A stretch of 58,525 nt of DNA from Gammaproteobacteria bacterium (GCA_013151645.1 JAADHU010000039.1:1-58525), one strand, 5' to 3'. Shown: positions 26,225 through 36,666, counted from the stretch's first letter. The notes: generated from the sequence alone by a model not told the origin. Program-made: numbers and translations.

Positions 26225-26947
26225 TTATCCGTGCTCAGCTACAATGTTTGTCCACGTTCTTTCAAGTTCGCGCATAAGTCCGTCGAATGCCTCGCGCTCA
26301 GTATTTACCCGCCCCTGATCGGCAGCACTGACACTGGTCCAGGCATTCGTCATCTGCTTTTCGTTGGCCGTAGCTTCTGCTACTCCATAAACGAACCCCG
26401 TTCTAACGTCGACAAAAACAGCGGATGCCGTCGTGTTTACTATTGTTTCCCGATCGCGCATCAGGCCGAGCGAAATAATACTCAGCGGCCCAATCGATTG
26501 TCCGTCCACACGAAACGACGTATCCAGCGTGAATACAACGAGCATATCGGCTTTGAGGTTTGCGCTCGCTGTCCGAAGGTCATCGATGTTGTTAAGGCGG
26601 GTAGGTATAAGCAGTCTGCTCAGAGGTGATATACCGCGGATACCGTTCCAGCGCGATATTTCCTCAATTCTCGCGTCAGACATCAATTCGCGGTTGGTGA
26701 CGACGACGTACGAGCCGTTACCATAGGTTTCGGCAGTCAGTGATTCGTACCCCGGGGATTGCACTCTGGCAAAAGCGACGAGCGCGGGGAAACCGGCAGC
26801 GGCCTCCCTGGACATCAACTCCCGGATTTCCACCGATTGGATTCCAGTCAGATCAACAGGGCCACCCGGCGTTGTGTAAGAAGCACACGCGGATAGACCG
26901 AGCAATACCAGCACCATCAAAACTGAAGAATATTGGCTTTCTTTCAC
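26225..26947 (-). CDS. Lipoprotein of unknown function
   Basis: I do not recognise the family firmly. The 240-residue protein starts at a GTG (26947) with a clear GAAAGGAGG seven bases upstream, so the longer frame to 27073 is not the true start. The N-terminus has a lipoprotein signal with lipobox LGLSAC, so it should be lipidated at Cys21 or so by Lgt, whose gene is at 31218. The body is a mixed alpha/beta domain with repeated hydrophobic strands (ADMLVVFTLDTSF, TASAVFVDVRTGFVYGVAEATA). No catalytic motif is visible. It could belong to the so-called rhombotarget lipoprotein group, but I could not confirm that. It is a lone gene on the minus strand. Confidence 0.78.
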   Translation of the reverse strand: MKESQYSSVLMVLVLLGLSACASYTTPGGPVDLTGIQSVEIRELMSREAAAGFPALVAFARVQSPGYESLTAETYGNGSYVVVTNRELMSDARIEEISRWNGIRGISPLSRLLIPTRLNNIDDLRTASANLKADMLVVFTLDTSFRVDGQSIGPLSIISLGLMRDRETIVNTTASAVFVDVRTGFVYGVAEATANEKQMTNAWTSVSAADQGRVNTEREAFDGLMRELERTWTNIVAEHG

Positions 26948-27235
26948 TGATTGCCTCCTTTCAATGTGCGCTCCGACAGACGGGGGCTTATGTGTACGAG
27001 CTGCTTCGGTGACGGGTCGCGCAATTCTCAATTTCGCTCTTGTCAGCGGATGTTCATTGTCAGTTTCTTCCATTGCCTGCTTCTAACAATAGCGGACGCT
27101 GGTGACGCTGTAAATTCATGCCGCTAAACCGCATGGCTGTTGTGGCCTGTTCTGTCAATCGGGATTCCGGCATTGAAGAAAAATCAGATAGAGGTCGTAT
27201 ATACTTCGTGCTGGTTAGTCCTATCGGGAAAGCTC

Positions 27236-27688
27236 ATGCCATCAGTCGTCACCACTGTATTTCTTTCATTGTTGCTTTGTGGGTTTATCAGTGAAGCCAG
27301 CGCCGAGACTCGGACGTTTATTGACCCTGGCTCTCCTGCAACCGATTCGTCGCCTTTTTCAGGTGCGGTCAGAGTCGGAGACACATTGTATATCTCCGGC
27401 GATATCGGCCTTACCAAGGATGGGCAGGTTCCCGACGATCCCAAGGTAGAAGCGCGGAACCTCATGGAGCAGTACAAGTCCAGGCTGGCAAAGGCGGGTT
27501 ACACAATGGACGACCTGGTCACCGTGACGGTTTACTGTTCGGACGTGAAATATTACGCGGACTTTAACGAAGTCTATCGGCAGTATTTCAAAGAACACTT
27601 TCCGGCGCGGGCTTTCATAGGTGCGGGCACCTTGTTGTTCAATGCGCGTTTTGAAATGCAGGGAATCGCCGTCAAGCGTGAGGAATAA
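27236..27688 (+). CDS. Exported RidA-like protein
   Basis: This 150-residue protein is of the YjgF/YER057c/RidA family. It begins with a signal peptide (VVTTVFLSLLLCGFISEASA) and continues with the RidA core: FSGAVRVGDTLYISGDIGL, the LAKAGYTMDDLVTVTVY helix and strand, and PARAFIGAGTLLFNARFEM. The conserved arginine in PARAF matches the substrate-binding Arg of active RidA members. RidA members are normally cytoplasmic imine deaminases; an exported form is less usual. It lies 87 bp upstream of an exported M24-like peptidase on the same strand. The ATG at 27236 gives the signal peptide; earlier codons in the frame do not. Confidence 0.85.
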   Translation: MPSVVTTVFLSLLLCGFISEASAETRTFIDPGSPATDSSPFSGAVRVGDTLYISGDIGLTKDGQVPDDPKVEARNLMEQYKSRLAKAGYTMDDLVTVTVYCSDVKYYADFNEVYRQYFKEHFPARAFIGAGTLLFNARFEMQGIAVKREE

Positions 27689-27775
27689 GCCGGTAATCTG
27701 GCTCGACTAACTTTGCCGCGTACAGTTGATCCGTTTTTCAATTCAAAGCCACCGGATACCGGAGCATTATTGGAC

Positions 27776-29035
27776 ATGATAAGCAAGAGGGACTTTCTGA
27801 AGTTATCCACCGCAGCGGGGATAACCACAGCCATCGCATCGACAGGTTCCGCGGCGGAAGAGCCGGCTTTTTCGCTTGCTCTGAAAAAAATGACCGATGC
27901 AGTGCAGCCGATCACGGTCAGCGAACGCAAGGCGCGGGTTGCCAGGGTACAGCGGCTCATGCGGCGCGCGGGGATCGATGCTCTCCTGCTTGAGGCCGGT
28001 TCGGCACTGGTGTATTTCACGGGCGTTCGTTGGCGGCGTTCGGAGCGATTTACCGGGGCTATTATTCCGGTCAAGGGCGACTTCGCCGTTGTGACGCCTT
28101 ACTTCGAAGAGCCGTCTGTTCGCGAGAGCATGAGTTTCGGTGATGATGTGCGTACCTGGCATGAGCACGAGAATCCTTTCGCACTCGTGGCGGGCGTATT
28201 GGCGGATCGAGGGCTGAAGAGAGGCAAGATCGCCGTCGAAGAGACTGTTCGCCATTTTGTGGTCGATGGTGTGCAGCGGGCTGCAGCGGGGTTCGAGATC
28301 GTTTCCGGTGAGGCCGTTACGCGCGGGTGTCGCATGTATAAATCGGCCGCCGAGATCGCCTTGATGCAGATGGCGAGTGACGTCACGATGGCGGCCTACC
28401 GCCATGTCTATTCACAGGTTGATCGGGGAATGGCGCCAGCGGATATTTCGATGCTCATGAACCAGGCAACGAGCGAGCTCGGCGGGCGCGTGGGATTTTC
28501 GATGGTGTTGCTCAACGAGGCCAGCGCATACCCACACGGTACGGACCAGCCGCAGGTGGTGAAAGACGGTGGCATTATCCTGATGGATTGCGGCTGCAGT
28601 GTTCACGATTATGAGTCGGATATTTCACGCACCTGGGTTTTCGGCGAGCCCTCGAAAAAACAACGTGAGGTCTGGAATACCGTCAAGCGTGGTCAGGAGC
28701 TGGCACTGGAAACGGCAATGGTTGGAACGCCCGCCGGGAAAATTGACGATGTCGTGCGTGCGTATTATGAAAGCAAGGGATACGGGCCTGGTTACAAGAC
28801 TCCGGGTCTCTCACATCGTCTCGGTCACGGTATCGGCATGGACGGCCATGAGCCGGTCAATTTTGTACACGGTGAGCTCACTGAGCTGGCGCCCGGAATG
28901 TGTTTCTCGAACGAACCGGGCATCTATATTTTCGGCGAGTTCGGGGTGCGGCTTGAGGATTGTTTGTACATGACGGAGGAGGGGCCGCAGTTGTTCTCCG
29001 CCCTGTCACCGTCGCTCGATGATCCGTTCGCTTAG
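27776..29035 (+). CDS. Exported M24 family (Xaa-Pro type) peptidase-like protein
   Basis: This 419-residue protein carries a SKRDFLKLS leader with a basic pair then a hydrophobic run, possibly Tat-exported. The M24 domain shows all five metal ligands: two Asp in [17 protein letters not shown], His in [13 protein letters not shown], Glu in NEPGIYIF and Glu in RLEDCLYM. The N-terminal creatinase-like domain occupies about residues 55-170. I chose the ATG at 27776 because it begins the leader. It is a separate family member from PepP at 4110, being exported. It is likely cotranscribed with the RidA-like gene upstream. Its stop shares four bases (TTAG) with the convergent YyaL gene. Confidence 0.85.
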   Translation: MISKRDFLKLSTAAGITTAIASTGSAAEEPAFSLALKKMTDAVQPITVSERKARVARVQRLMRRAGIDALLLEAGSALVYFTGVRWRRSERFTGAIIPVKGDFAVVTPYFEEPSVRESMSFGDDVRTWHEHENPFALVAGVLADRGLKRGKIAVEETVRHFVVDGVQRAAAGFEIVSGEAVTRGCRMYKSAAEIALMQMASDVTMAAYRHVYSQVDRGMAPADISMLMNQATSELGGRVGFSMVLLNEASAYPHGTDQPQVVKDGGIILMDCGCSVHDYESDISRTWVFGEPSKKQREVWNTVKRGQELALETAMVGTPAGKIDDVVRAYYESKGYGPGYKTPGLSHRLGHGIGMDGHEPVNFVHGELTELAPGMCFSNEPGIYIFGEFGVRLEDCLYMTEEGPQLFSALSPSLDDPFA

Positions 29036-31110
29036 TTGCGGTTGACCGTCAGTTCCGCTGCCAATGCTTCCCAACTGGTGAGTGGCAGTGAACACTGGTT
29101 GCCGACGCAGCGATACGCTACCGTCTGGCCCGGAATCGCTTTGCGTTCGGCCAGCGCACCTGGCAGGTCTTTCGCGTCTGCACCGATCGAAAATACCAGC
29201 CGCCGCGGCGAATACAGTTTCGCCGCGGAGTCACACCAGCGCGCGGCCTCGTCTTCGTCACCGCGAATAACGATTATTTCCGGGTGCTGCAGGAATTCTT
29301 CGAGTGCCGTTATCAATGTGACATGACCGTGCGGGTAGTCGTCCATTGCCTTCCAGGCCGATCTGAGCGTCTTCTCAGCCGCGTCGAGATAGCGGGTGTT
29401 GCCTAACAGGAAGCCCAGTCGTTGTAGTGCGAAGGCAGCGACGCCGTTGCCGGAGGGCAACGCTTCGTCGGCCAGCGGTTTTGGTCGATGCATCAAATCT
29501 TCGTGGTCGTCTGCCGTGAAATAAAATCCGCCGGTTTTTTCGTCATAGAAATGTTGCAGCAACAGGTCGGCGAGTGTCGTCGCGAACTGCAAATGTTCGA
29601 TTTGCCATTGTGATTGCAATAACTCGAGCAGCGCATCCAGCAGGAAAGCGTGATCATCCAGATAGGCGCCGAACTTCGATTCACCCTTCTTGTGGCTCGC
29701 CAGCAGTCGGCCGTCACGCATCAGGTTCTCGCGGACAAAAGTAGCGGCATCCCGGGCGGCAGCGGTCAGGTCGGGACGGGACAGCGATCTTCCCGCGATC
29801 GCGAGTCCGCGAATCGCCAGCGCGTTCCACGACGTCAGTTGTTTATCGTCAAGCCCTGGTGCAATTCGAGCGTTGCGTTGTTCGAGCAGTATTCGTCGTG
29901 CAGCATCGGTGCGCTGCCGCAAATCGTCTTCCGAGTCGCCGAGATCCCGGGCGATTTCTGCAAGCGGTTCTCTGATCGTAAGATGCCACTTGCCTTCGAA
30001 ATTCGCCTCCTGGTCCAGGCCGAAATGGCGGGCGAAAAGCGTACAGTCATCGTCCGGGAGCAGTGATTTTATCGCTTGGGGTGTCCAGACGTAGTAAAGC
30101 CCTTCTTCACCTTCCGAATCGGCATCACGACTTGAATAGAAGCCTCCGTTGGGCGAACGCATGTCAGTGAGTATCCAGTTCGCCGTCTCCGTTGCGACGC
30201 GTTCGAACAATGCTTCGCCGGTTGCGATGTGTGCCTGGGCGTACAGCGCCAGCAATGGACCGTTGTCGTAGAGCATCTTTTCGAAATGCGGAATCTGCCA
30301 GTAGCGGTCGACGGAATAACGGCAAAAGCCGCCACCCAGGTGATCGTAGATACCGCCCTCGGCCATGCGGGTTAGTGTCAGGGAGGCGAGAAACAGCGCC
30401 TCGACATCCGGGTCGGGACTGTTGGCCGTATCTCGCCAGTGCCGCAGCAACCGGTCGAGTGTCGTCGGATGGGGGAATTTCGGTGCACCGCCGGTGCCGC
30501 CGTATTCGCGATCGAAGTCCGCGGCAATTTTCTCGCGGGCGGCCGCCAATGGGTCCGCGGTCAGTGCGACCCCTTCCGCCGCGACTGGCGGCACCAGGCT
30601 GGCCAGTATTTTCTGCAGTTGCGCGCCCTGGCTGCGAACCTGTTCGGGATTATCGTGGAAATATTTCGAGACCATTTTGAGGAGATCGGGGAATGCCGGC
30701 AGACCATGACGCTGAACATTGGGGAAATACGTACCGCTGAAAAAAGGCCGCTGGTCTTCGGGATTGATAAACAGTGTCAGAGGCCAGCCACCGGACTGTT
30801 GCGTTAGCAACTGATGCGCGGTCTGGTATATTCTGTCGATATCGGGCCGCTCCTCCCGATCGACTTTGATATTCACGAAGGTCTCGTTCATCAGCTTCGC
30901 TATTGCCGCATCCTCGAAGGATTCGTGCGCCATCACGTGACACCAGTGACAGGCAGAATAGCCGACGGACAGCATGATCGGCTTGCCACTGTCACGGGCG
31001 ACCTGAAAAGCCTCGTCGCCCCACGGGTACCAGTCGACCGGATTGTCCGCATGTTGCAGCAGATACGGGCTGGTCTCGGTGATGAGCCGGTTGTTGTTGT
31101 TCTTTGTCAT
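29032..31110 (-). CDS. YyaL/DUF255 thioredoxin-fold protein
   Basis: This 692-residue protein is of the YyaL family (also compared with mammalian SPATA20). The N-terminal thioredoxin-like domain contains CHWC near residue 53 in [20 protein letters not shown]. The rest (about 200-680) is an alpha/alpha barrel like N-acylglucosamine 2-epimerase, with [15 protein letters not shown] and [14 protein letters not shown] as signatures. No signal peptide is visible. Physiological function is not settled. It is transcribed away from lgt, with 107 bp between the two starts. Confidence 0.88.
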   Translation of the reverse strand: MTKNNNNRLITETSPYLLQHADNPVDWYPWGDEAFQVARDSGKPIMLSVGYSACHWCHVMAHESFEDAAIAKLMNETFVNIKVDREERPDIDRIYQTAHQLLTQQSGGWPLTLFINPEDQRPFFSGTYFPNVQRHGLPAFPDLLKMVSKYFHDNPEQVRSQGAQLQKILASLVPPVAAEGVALTADPLAAAREKIAADFDREYGGTGGAPKFPHPTTLDRLLRHWRDTANSPDPDVEALFLASLTLTRMAEGGIYDHLGGGFCRYSVDRYWQIPHFEKMLYDNGPLLALYAQAHIATGEALFERVATETANWILTDMRSPNGGFYSSRDADSEGEEGLYYVWTPQAIKSLLPDDDCTLFARHFGLDQEANFEGKWHLTIREPLAEIARDLGDSEDDLRQRTDAARRILLEQRNARIAPGLDDKQLTSWNALAIRGLAIAGRSLSRPDLTAAARDAATFVRENLMRDGRLLASHKKGESKFGAYLDDHAFLLDALLELLQSQWQIEHLQFATTLADLLLQHFYDEKTGGFYFTADDHEDLMHRPKPLADEALPSGNGVAAFALQRLGFLLGNTRYLDAAEKTLRSAWKAMDDYPHGHVTLITALEEFLQHPEIIVIRGDEDEAARWCDSAAKLYSPRRLVFSIGADAKDLPGALAERKAIPGQTVAYRCVGNQCSLPLTSWEALAAELTVNRN

Positions 31111-31217
31111 GATCAGGCCATTCGGATGGGATCCACACTATAACCGATAACGATTAGTGCCCCGCGGCGACCAATGGGTGGTGGACTCTCGGCGGAGATT
31201 TATGCAAGCTTGCGTCC

Positions 31218-32003
31218 ATGCTGACTTTTCCCGAGATCGATCCGGTCATCTTCTCGATCGGCTTCGTCAAGATTCGCTGGTACGGACTAATGTACGTCCT
31301 TGCCTTCATATTCGCCTGGGTACTGGCGCGCAAACGCGCGCGCCTGAGCGGCTCGCCGCTGACGTTGATCCAGGTCGACGACCTTATTTTCTACGGCATG
31401 CTCGGTGTCATTCTCGGCGGCCGCCTCGGCTATGCATTAGTCTACGGATGGCAGGACCTGATATCAGATCCGTTTTACCTTCTTAAGATCACGCAAGGCG
31501 GCATGTCGTTTCATGGCGGTCTGGTCGGCGTGATTGTTGCGGTGTGGCTGTACGGCCGCAAAATGGGTTTACGTATCTGGACGATGACCGACTTCGTCGC
31601 ACCGATCGTGCCACTGGGCCTGGGTTTCGGCCGCATTGGCAATTTCATCAACGGCGAGTTATGGGGCAAGCCGACGGATGTACCCTGGGCATTCAAGGTG
31701 GGCAACGAAGTCCTGCATCCCTCGCAACTCTATGAAGCGCTGCTCGAGGGACTGGTACTGTTCTTGATTCTGTGGTTTTTTTCGGCGAAAAAACGTCCCT
31801 ACATGGCCGTGTCCGGGTTGTTTCTCGTCTGCTACGGAGTGTTTCGCTTTTTCGTTGAATTCTATCGGGTTCCGGATGCGCACCTCGATTACCTGGCACT
31901 CGGCTGGGTTACCATGGGGCAGATTCTCAGTATGCCGATGATTGTCGCCGGCGCGGTCATGCTGTTTCTCGGCTACCGGGGCCACGCGACCCGGGAGGCC
32001 TAA
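31218..32003 (+). CDS. lgt: Prolipoprotein diacylglyceryl transferase
   Basis: Lgt transfers diacylglycerol from phosphatidylglycerol to the lipobox cysteine, the first step of lipoprotein maturation in the inner membrane. The 261-residue protein has about seven hydrophobic segments, the conserved HGGLVG (near 97) and the Lgt signature GRIGNFINGELWGKPT (near 139). Substrates in this window include the lipoprotein at 26225 and RlpA. Its stop is directly followed by thyA (TAAATG), so lgt-thyA-folA form one operon, the order also seen in E. coli for lgt-thyA. Confidence 0.96.
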   Translation: MLTFPEIDPVIFSIGFVKIRWYGLMYVLAFIFAWVLARKRARLSGSPLTLIQVDDLIFYGMLGVILGGRLGYALVYGWQDLISDPFYLLKITQGGMSFHGGLVGVIVAVWLYGRKMGLRIWTMTDFVAPIVPLGLGFGRIGNFINGELWGKPTDVPWAFKVGNEVLHPSQLYEALLEGLVLFLILWFFSAKKRPYMAVSGLFLVCYGVFRFFVEFYRVPDAHLDYLALGWVTMGQILSMPMIVAGAVMLFLGYRGHATREA

Positions 32004-32798
32004 ATGCAACAGTATCTTTCCATGATGCGCCATGTGCGCGACAACGGGACACGCAAGGAAGACCGTACCGGAACCGGTACATTGAGCGTCTTCGGTCACC
32101 AGATGCGCTTTGATCTGAGTAAAGGCTTTCCACTGGTCACGACCAAGAAACTTCACCTTCGCTCCATTCTTCATGAATTGCTGTGGTTTCTTAGCGGCGA
32201 CTCCAACATTCGTTACCTGCAGGAAAACGGCGTTTCCATCTGGAACGACTGGGCTGATGATGACGGCGAATTGGGTCCGGTCTATGGCGTGCAATGGCGG
32301 AACTGGCCAACACCCAACGGCGAGTCGATTGATCAGATCAGCGACGTTGTTGACCGAATCCGTACTGATCCGGATTCCCGTCGACTCCTGGTGTGCGCCT
32401 GGAACGTCGCCGAAGTCCCGAAGATGGCCCTGCCACCGTGTCACTGTATGTTTCAGTTCTACGTCGCTGACGGAAAACTGTCCTGCCAGCTATACCAGCG
32501 GAGCTGCGATATTTTCCTCGGCGTACCTTTCAATATTGCGTCGTACGCGTTGCTCACACATATGATTGCGCAGCAGACTGATCTGAAGGTGGGCGAATTC
32601 ATCTGGACCGGCGGCGATTGCCACTTGTATCTCAATCATCTGGAGCAAGTTGAAAAGCAACTCGACAGAGATCCATTGGCACTACCGACACTGGCGATCG
32701 AGAGACGCCCGGACAGTATTCTTGACTATGCATTCGACGATTTCGAAATCCTGAACTACGCGTCACATCCACACATTCCCGCCGCAATTGCGGTCTGA
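32004..32798 (+). CDS. thyA: Thymidylate synthase
   Basis: ThyA makes dTMP from dUMP using 5,10-methylene-THF. The 264-residue length and catalytic Cys146 in LPPCHCMF match E. coli ThyA numbering exactly. [12 protein letters not shown] at about 20-31 and [19 protein letters not shown] near 166 are standard signatures. It begins on the base after the lgt stop and is followed nine bases later by folA, so the folate used here is recycled by the next enzyme. Confidence 0.97.
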   Translation: MQQYLSMMRHVRDNGTRKEDRTGTGTLSVFGHQMRFDLSKGFPLVTTKKLHLRSILHELLWFLSGDSNIRYLQENGVSIWNDWADDDGELGPVYGVQWRNWPTPNGESIDQISDVVDRIRTDPDSRRLLVCAWNVAEVPKMALPPCHCMFQFYVADGKLSCQLYQRSCDIFLGVPFNIASYALLTHMIAQQTDLKVGEFIWTGGDCHLYLNHLEQVEKQLDRDPLALPTLAIERRPDSILDYAFDDFEILNYASHPHIPAAIAV

Positions 32799-32807
32799 TA
32801 TTTTGCC

Positions 32808-33323
32808 GTGAAAATATCGATCGTTGTTGCGCATTCGACCAATAACGTCATTGGCAAAGACGGCGGCTTACCGTGGCATTTGTCCGAGGATCTCAAACGA
32901 TTCAAGGCGCTTACGATGGGCAAGCCCATCATTATGGGTCGCCTGACCTACGAATCCATCGGCCGTGCGCTGCCGGGACGCCAGAATATTGTTATTACCC
33001 GTCAATCGGCTTTCGACGCAGAGGGTTGTGACGTGGTTTCGTGTCCGGCAGATGCTCTGCAAGTCGTCGGAGATGCCACGGAAGTCATGGTAATTGGTGG
33101 TGGTCATATTTACGCGCAATTTCTGCGCCGGACTGATCGAGTTTACCGGACCCGTATTGAGGCGGAAATTGCCGGTGATACATATTTCCCGGATTTGGTT
33201 CCCGCAGAATGGCAACTCACCGAAAGCTTAACTTTTCCCGGGAATGCTGATCGAGAATGGAGTTTTGTCTGCGAAATCCTCGATCGTCGCAAGGCATCCG
33301 AGACGGGTACGCCGTCAATGTGA
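32808..33323 (+). CDS. folA: Dihydrofolate reductase
   Basis: DHFR reduces the dihydrofolate left by ThyA, using NADPH. The 171-residue protein has NVIGKDGGLPWHLSEDLKRF with the active-site acid at Asp28, GRLTYESIGRALPGR near 45 and VIGGGHIYAQFL near 100. The start is a GTG at 32808 (KISIVVAHS). It ends two bases before the convergent kynU stop, so the operon and the catabolic operon nearly touch at their 3' ends. Confidence 0.96.
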   Translation: MKISIVVAHSTNNVIGKDGGLPWHLSEDLKRFKALTMGKPIIMGRLTYESIGRALPGRQNIVITRQSAFDAEGCDVVSCPADALQVVGDATEVMVIGGGHIYAQFLRRTDRVYRTRIEAEIAGDTYFPDLVPAEWQLTESLTFPGNADREWSFVCEILDRRKASETGTPSM

Positions 33324-33325
33324 TA

Positions 33326-34618
33326 TCAACGGTTGCCGGAATCGACGGCTTTGTGCAATCGATCCGTGAAGTCGAAGACGTCTTCGAAGGAATTATAAAG
33401 CGGCACGGGCGCTACACGAATAACGTTGGGCTCGCGCCAGTCGGTGATGACGTTTTGAGCTTCGAGTGTTTCAAAAATACCCCTGGCATCAAGCGCTTCG
33501 TCTCGAACGACAAGCGATAGCTGGCAACCGCGCGCGGTCGGCGGTGTGATCGATTCGATGCGTCCCGCAAACTTCTTCTGCAGCAGAAAATCCATGAATC
33601 CGGTGAGCAAAATGGACTTTTCGCGTAATCGATCCATGCCGGCGTCGGCGAATATGCTCAATGATGCGATGACCGGCGCGAGCGACAGTATGGGTGGATT
33701 GCTGAGTTGCCAAAGGTCAGCACCCTGTGCGGGCGTGAAAGTCGGACCCATCTTGAAGCGGGTTTTCTCAATATGTCCCCACCAGCCGAGTAGTTGCTGT
33801 GTTCCATCGGCATCGAGGTGGCGGGAGTGGACAAACGCGCCGGCGACCGCACCGGGCCCGGAGTTTAAATACTTGTAAGTACACCAGGCCGCAAAATCCG
33901 GGCCCCACCGGTGCAATTCGAGAGGGACGTTGCCGATCGCGTGAGCGAGATCGAGTCCGATCCGGCAACCGGCCTCGTGGGCCATTTCGCACAGTCGTTG
34001 CATGGGCAGCACCTGGCCGCTGTAATACTGCACGCCCGGCAACAAAAGCAGTGCTATCTCGTCGCCCTCGCGATCGAGAATAGCCTGCAGGTCCTCGATG
34101 CGGAGCTCGTTGCTTGTTTCGTCAGGGATCCATTCGATGAGTGCATCGTCAGGATCGTGACCGTGCAAGCGCAACTGCGACATGACCGCGAAACGATCCG
34201 ACGGAAACGCGGTGGATTCGATCACTATCTTGCGGCGCTTGTCTTGCGGCCGGTAGAACGTGGTCATCATCATATGCAGGTTCACCGTCAGCGTATTCAT
34301 GGCCACGACTTCGTGATTTTCGCTGCCCGTCAGCGCGGCAAGATTATCCGTCGCGAGGCGGTGATACGGAAGCCACGGCCGCCGTGCGTGCAAATGACCC
34401 TCGACACCCAGATTGGCCCAGTCTTCCAGTTCCTCATTAACGTACCGGGCGGCAAGTTTTGGCTGCAGCCCGAGTGAGTTGCCGCACAGGTAGATGCAGG
34501 CCAGACCGTTGCGCTGAATCGGCATGTTGAATTGCTGCCGATACTGACGCAGCGGGTCCGCGGCATCCATTGATTGCGCATAGTCACGCGTTGCTTCGAA
34601 ATTATTCATACTTGTCAC
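33326..34618 (-). CDS. kynU: Kynureninase
   Basis: This PLP enzyme cleaves kynurenine to anthranilate, or 3-hydroxykynurenine to 3-hydroxyanthranilate, plus alanine. The PLP lysine is Lys249 in [12 protein letters not shown]. The family signature [12 protein letters not shown] lies near residue 42. The start is a GTG (34618) that overlaps the upstream ACMSD stop by four bases (GTGA), with an ATG three codons later as an alternative. It is the last gene of a minus-strand operon RidA-like, 3HAO, ACMSD, kynU. With the 3HAO present, 3-hydroxyanthranilate is the likely product of interest. Confidence 0.95.
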   Translation of the reverse strand: MTSMNNFEATRDYAQSMDAADPLRQYRQQFNMPIQRNGLACIYLCGNSLGLQPKLAARYVNEELEDWANLGVEGHLHARRPWLPYHRLATDNLAALTGSENHEVVAMNTLTVNLHMMMTTFYRPQDKRRKIVIESTAFPSDRFAVMSQLRLHGHDPDDALIEWIPDETSNELRIEDLQAILDREGDEIALLLLPGVQYYSGQVLPMQRLCEMAHEAGCRIGLDLAHAIGNVPLELHRWGPDFAAWCTYKYLNSGPGAVAGAFVHSRHLDADGTQQLLGWWGHIEKTRFKMGPTFTPAQGADLWQLSNPPILSLAPVIASLSIFADAGMDRLREKSILLTGFMDFLLQKKFAGRIESITPPTARGCQLSLVVRDEALDARGIFETLEAQNVITDWREPNVIRVAPVPLYNSFEDVFDFTDRLHKAVDSGNR

Positions 34619-35631
34619 TCGTAATCTGAACGTTCGCGGTTCAGCCAGCGAAGCGCAGTATCGGCCAGCAGCCAGTCGCGGGTTTGCGGGTCGAAATTCA
34701 TGGACTCGATCAATTTGCCGGGATGATGCTCGCCGAGGGGAAACGGGTAGTCACTGCCCAGGGCAATGCATTGCGGTCCGAACAAGTCGACGATGTATTG
34801 CATCATGGCTTCATCGTGTACCAGTGAATCGATGGTGAATTTGCCAATGTAGTCGCGCGGGTTGCGGTCGTTATCGGTTGCGACAATATCCGGACGAACA
34901 TTGAAGCCGTGTTCGACGCGACCGATGATGCCCGGGAAAGATCCGCCGCCGTGTGCGAAGGCGACGCGGAGTTTTGGCAATTTCTCGAACACGCCACCGA
35001 AAATCATTGCGCAAACAGACAGCGCGGTTTCGGTCGGCATGCCGAGTAGCCAGGGCAGCCAGTACTTGCTGAGGCGTTCACCGCCGAGCATTTGCCAGGG
35101 ATGTACAAACACCGCTGCTCCCAGATCCTGGGCTGCTTCCAGAATGGGAAAGATGCTCGGATCGTCCAGGTTGCGTTCGTTGATGTTTGAACCGATTTGT
35201 ACACCGGCCATACCGGGTAATGCCATGCAGCGTTCGAGTTCCTTGATGGAAAGGTCGGCGTCCTGCATGGGCAGTGTGCCGAGCCCGATGAAGCGTTTCG
35301 GATGATCGTCAACGAGACCGGCAATATGGTCGTTGAGAAGCTTCGACAAATCGGCCGTATCGGCGGGTTTTGCCCAGTAGCTGAACATGACCGGTACCGT
35401 GGAGAGTACCTGTACATCGACAGAGGTCGCATCACATTCGGAAATTCGTACGCCGGCGTCCCAGCAATTGGGCTCTACGTCGCGAAAATGCTTGCCGTCG
35501 AGCATCATTCGTCCGCAGCCGGGTCCGTGATGTTCGAGTTGCAAAAAGCCGCCGTAGCCGTAGCGCTCGCGAAGATCCGGCCAGTTCTCTGGCAGGATGT
35601 GGGTGTGGATGTCAATTTTCAGCACAGGCAA
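34615..35631 (-). CDS. nbaD: Aminocarboxymuconate-semialdehyde decarboxylase (ACMSD-like)
   Basis: ACMSD decarboxylates 2-amino-3-carboxymuconate 6-semialdehyde, steering the pathway away from quinolinate. The 338-residue amidohydrolase has the metal-binding His9 and His11 in DIHTHILPE, His in VFVHPWQML, His in AHGGGSFPG and a late Asp in [14 protein letters not shown], matching ACMSD. The start is a TTG (35631) with AAGGA five bases upstream; a GTG two codons in is possible. It is next to the 3HAO gene, whose product forms its substrate spontaneously unstable. Together they degrade 3-hydroxyanthranilate. Confidence 0.9.
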   Translation of the reverse strand: MPVLKIDIHTHILPENWPDLRERYGYGGFLQLEHHGPGCGRMMLDGKHFRDVEPNCWDAGVRISECDATSVDVQVLSTVPVMFSYWAKPADTADLSKLLNDHIAGLVDDHPKRFIGLGTLPMQDADLSIKELERCMALPGMAGVQIGSNINERNLDDPSIFPILEAAQDLGAAVFVHPWQMLGGERLSKYWLPWLLGMPTETALSVCAMIFGGVFEKLPKLRVAFAHGGGSFPGIIGRVEHGFNVRPDIVATDNDRNPRDYIGKFTIDSLVHDEAMMQYIVDLFGPQCIALGSDYPFPLGEHHPGKLIESMNFDPQTRDWLLADTALRWLNRERSDYE

Positions 35632-35639
35632 TGCGGTCC

Positions 35640-36155
35640 TTACTCAGGGGGCAACATGACGGTGCCGCACTGTTTGCAGGTACGGTTTTCCTCCGAATCG
35701 TAGAAGCGCTCGAAGATGGGTGGCAGCTGACCGACAATATCCGCAATGTAGAGATATTCTTCGTAGATTTTCGCGTTGCAATTCTCGCAAAACCACATGA
35801 AGCCATCGAGTTCCTCGGGTAACCGCTTACGCTCAACCACGAGGCCCACGGTATTCTCGAATCGCTGTGGAGAATGCGGCACTTTCGGTGGCAACATCAG
35901 AATTTCGCCTTCGCGAATCGGGATGTCAACGCACTCTCCATCCTGCATCGTTTTCAGCAACATATCGCCCTCGAGTTGATAAAAGAACTCGGGACCGTCT
36001 TCGTAGTGATAGTCCTTGCGGACGTTCGGACCGCCGACGATCATGACAATGAAATCGTTGTCGGTGAATACCTGTTGATTGCAAACAGGCGGTTTTAACA
36101 GGTGACGATGATCGTCGATCCACTGTTTGAAATTAAATGCTAGCAGTGACTTCAT
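35640..36155 (-). CDS. nbaC: 3-hydroxyanthranilate 3,4-dioxygenase
   Basis: This cupin dioxygenase opens the ring of 3-hydroxyanthranilate. The 171-residue bacterial form has the iron ligands in [17 protein letters not shown] (His and Glu) and KVPHSPQRF (His). The C-terminal tail carries CENC and CKQC, the second rubredoxin-like iron site of bacterial enzymes. The ATG at 36155 has GGGAGA upstream. It lies eight bases before ACMSD and 21 bp after the RidA-like gene in one operon with kynU. Confidence 0.95.
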   Translation of the reverse strand: MKSLLAFNFKQWIDDHRHLLKPPVCNQQVFTDNDFIVMIVGGPNVRKDYHYEDGPEFFYQLEGDMLLKTMQDGECVDIPIREGEILMLPPKVPHSPQRFENTVGLVVERKRLPEELDGFMWFCENCNAKIYEEYLYIADIVGQLPPIFERFYDSEENRTCKQCGTVMLPPE

Positions 36156-36176
36156 ATTATCTCCCCAGGTGCTTGC

Positions 36177-36599
36177 TCAGGCACTCGCGATACACTTGAG
36201 TTCGATCGCAATTGGTGTTGGCAAACGATTGATTTCCACGGTGGTGCGACAGGGGCCGTTGTCAGCCGAAAAATACTCGCCGTAAATACGATTGAAGGTG
36301 TCGAAATCGCGTGGAATATCGGTGAGATAAACCGTGATATCAACCAGGTCACGCCACTGGGCACCCGCGCTGTCGAGAACGGCGTTGACGTTTTCAAAAA
36401 CCGCGTGGCATTGCACTTCAATGTCATAATCAATGACGCTGCCATCGTCATCGAAAACGACGCCCGGTATCGGGCCACCGTCGGCTGGGCGCGGGCCGAT
36501 GCCGGACAGGATTAGCAGTTCACCTACGCGTCGGGCATGGGGATAGGCGCCAACCGGAGCAGGTGCTTCATCCGTACTGATGCTGTCGTCGTCGATCAT
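36177..36599 (-). CDS. nbaF: RidA-family deaminase, likely 2-aminomuconate deaminase
   Basis: This 140-residue YjgF/RidA-family protein is the first gene of the 3-hydroxyanthranilate operon. RidA signatures are GELLILSGIGPRPADGG and RDLVDITVYLTDIPRDF, with the conserved Arg in CRTTVEINRLP. In the known nba/amn pathways a RidA-family enzyme hydrolyses 2-aminomuconate, and place here suggests that role; the aminomuconate-semialdehyde dehydrogenase is not in the window. I took the ATG at 36599, which has AAAGGA seven bases upstream, over the codon at 36617. Unlike the RidA-like protein at 27236 it has no signal peptide. Confidence 0.82.
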   Translation of the reverse strand: MIDDDSISTDEAPAPVGAYPHARRVGELLILSGIGPRPADGGPIPGVVFDDDGSVIDYDIEVQCHAVFENVNAVLDSAGAQWRDLVDITVYLTDIPRDFDTFNRIYGEYFSADNGPCRTTVEINRLPTPIAIELKCIASA

Positions 36600-36666
36600 A
36601 TGCAGTCCTTTTTTCAATGCCGGCAGTTTACCGCTTCATGCCGGCAAGTAATACGAGTGGCGATCC

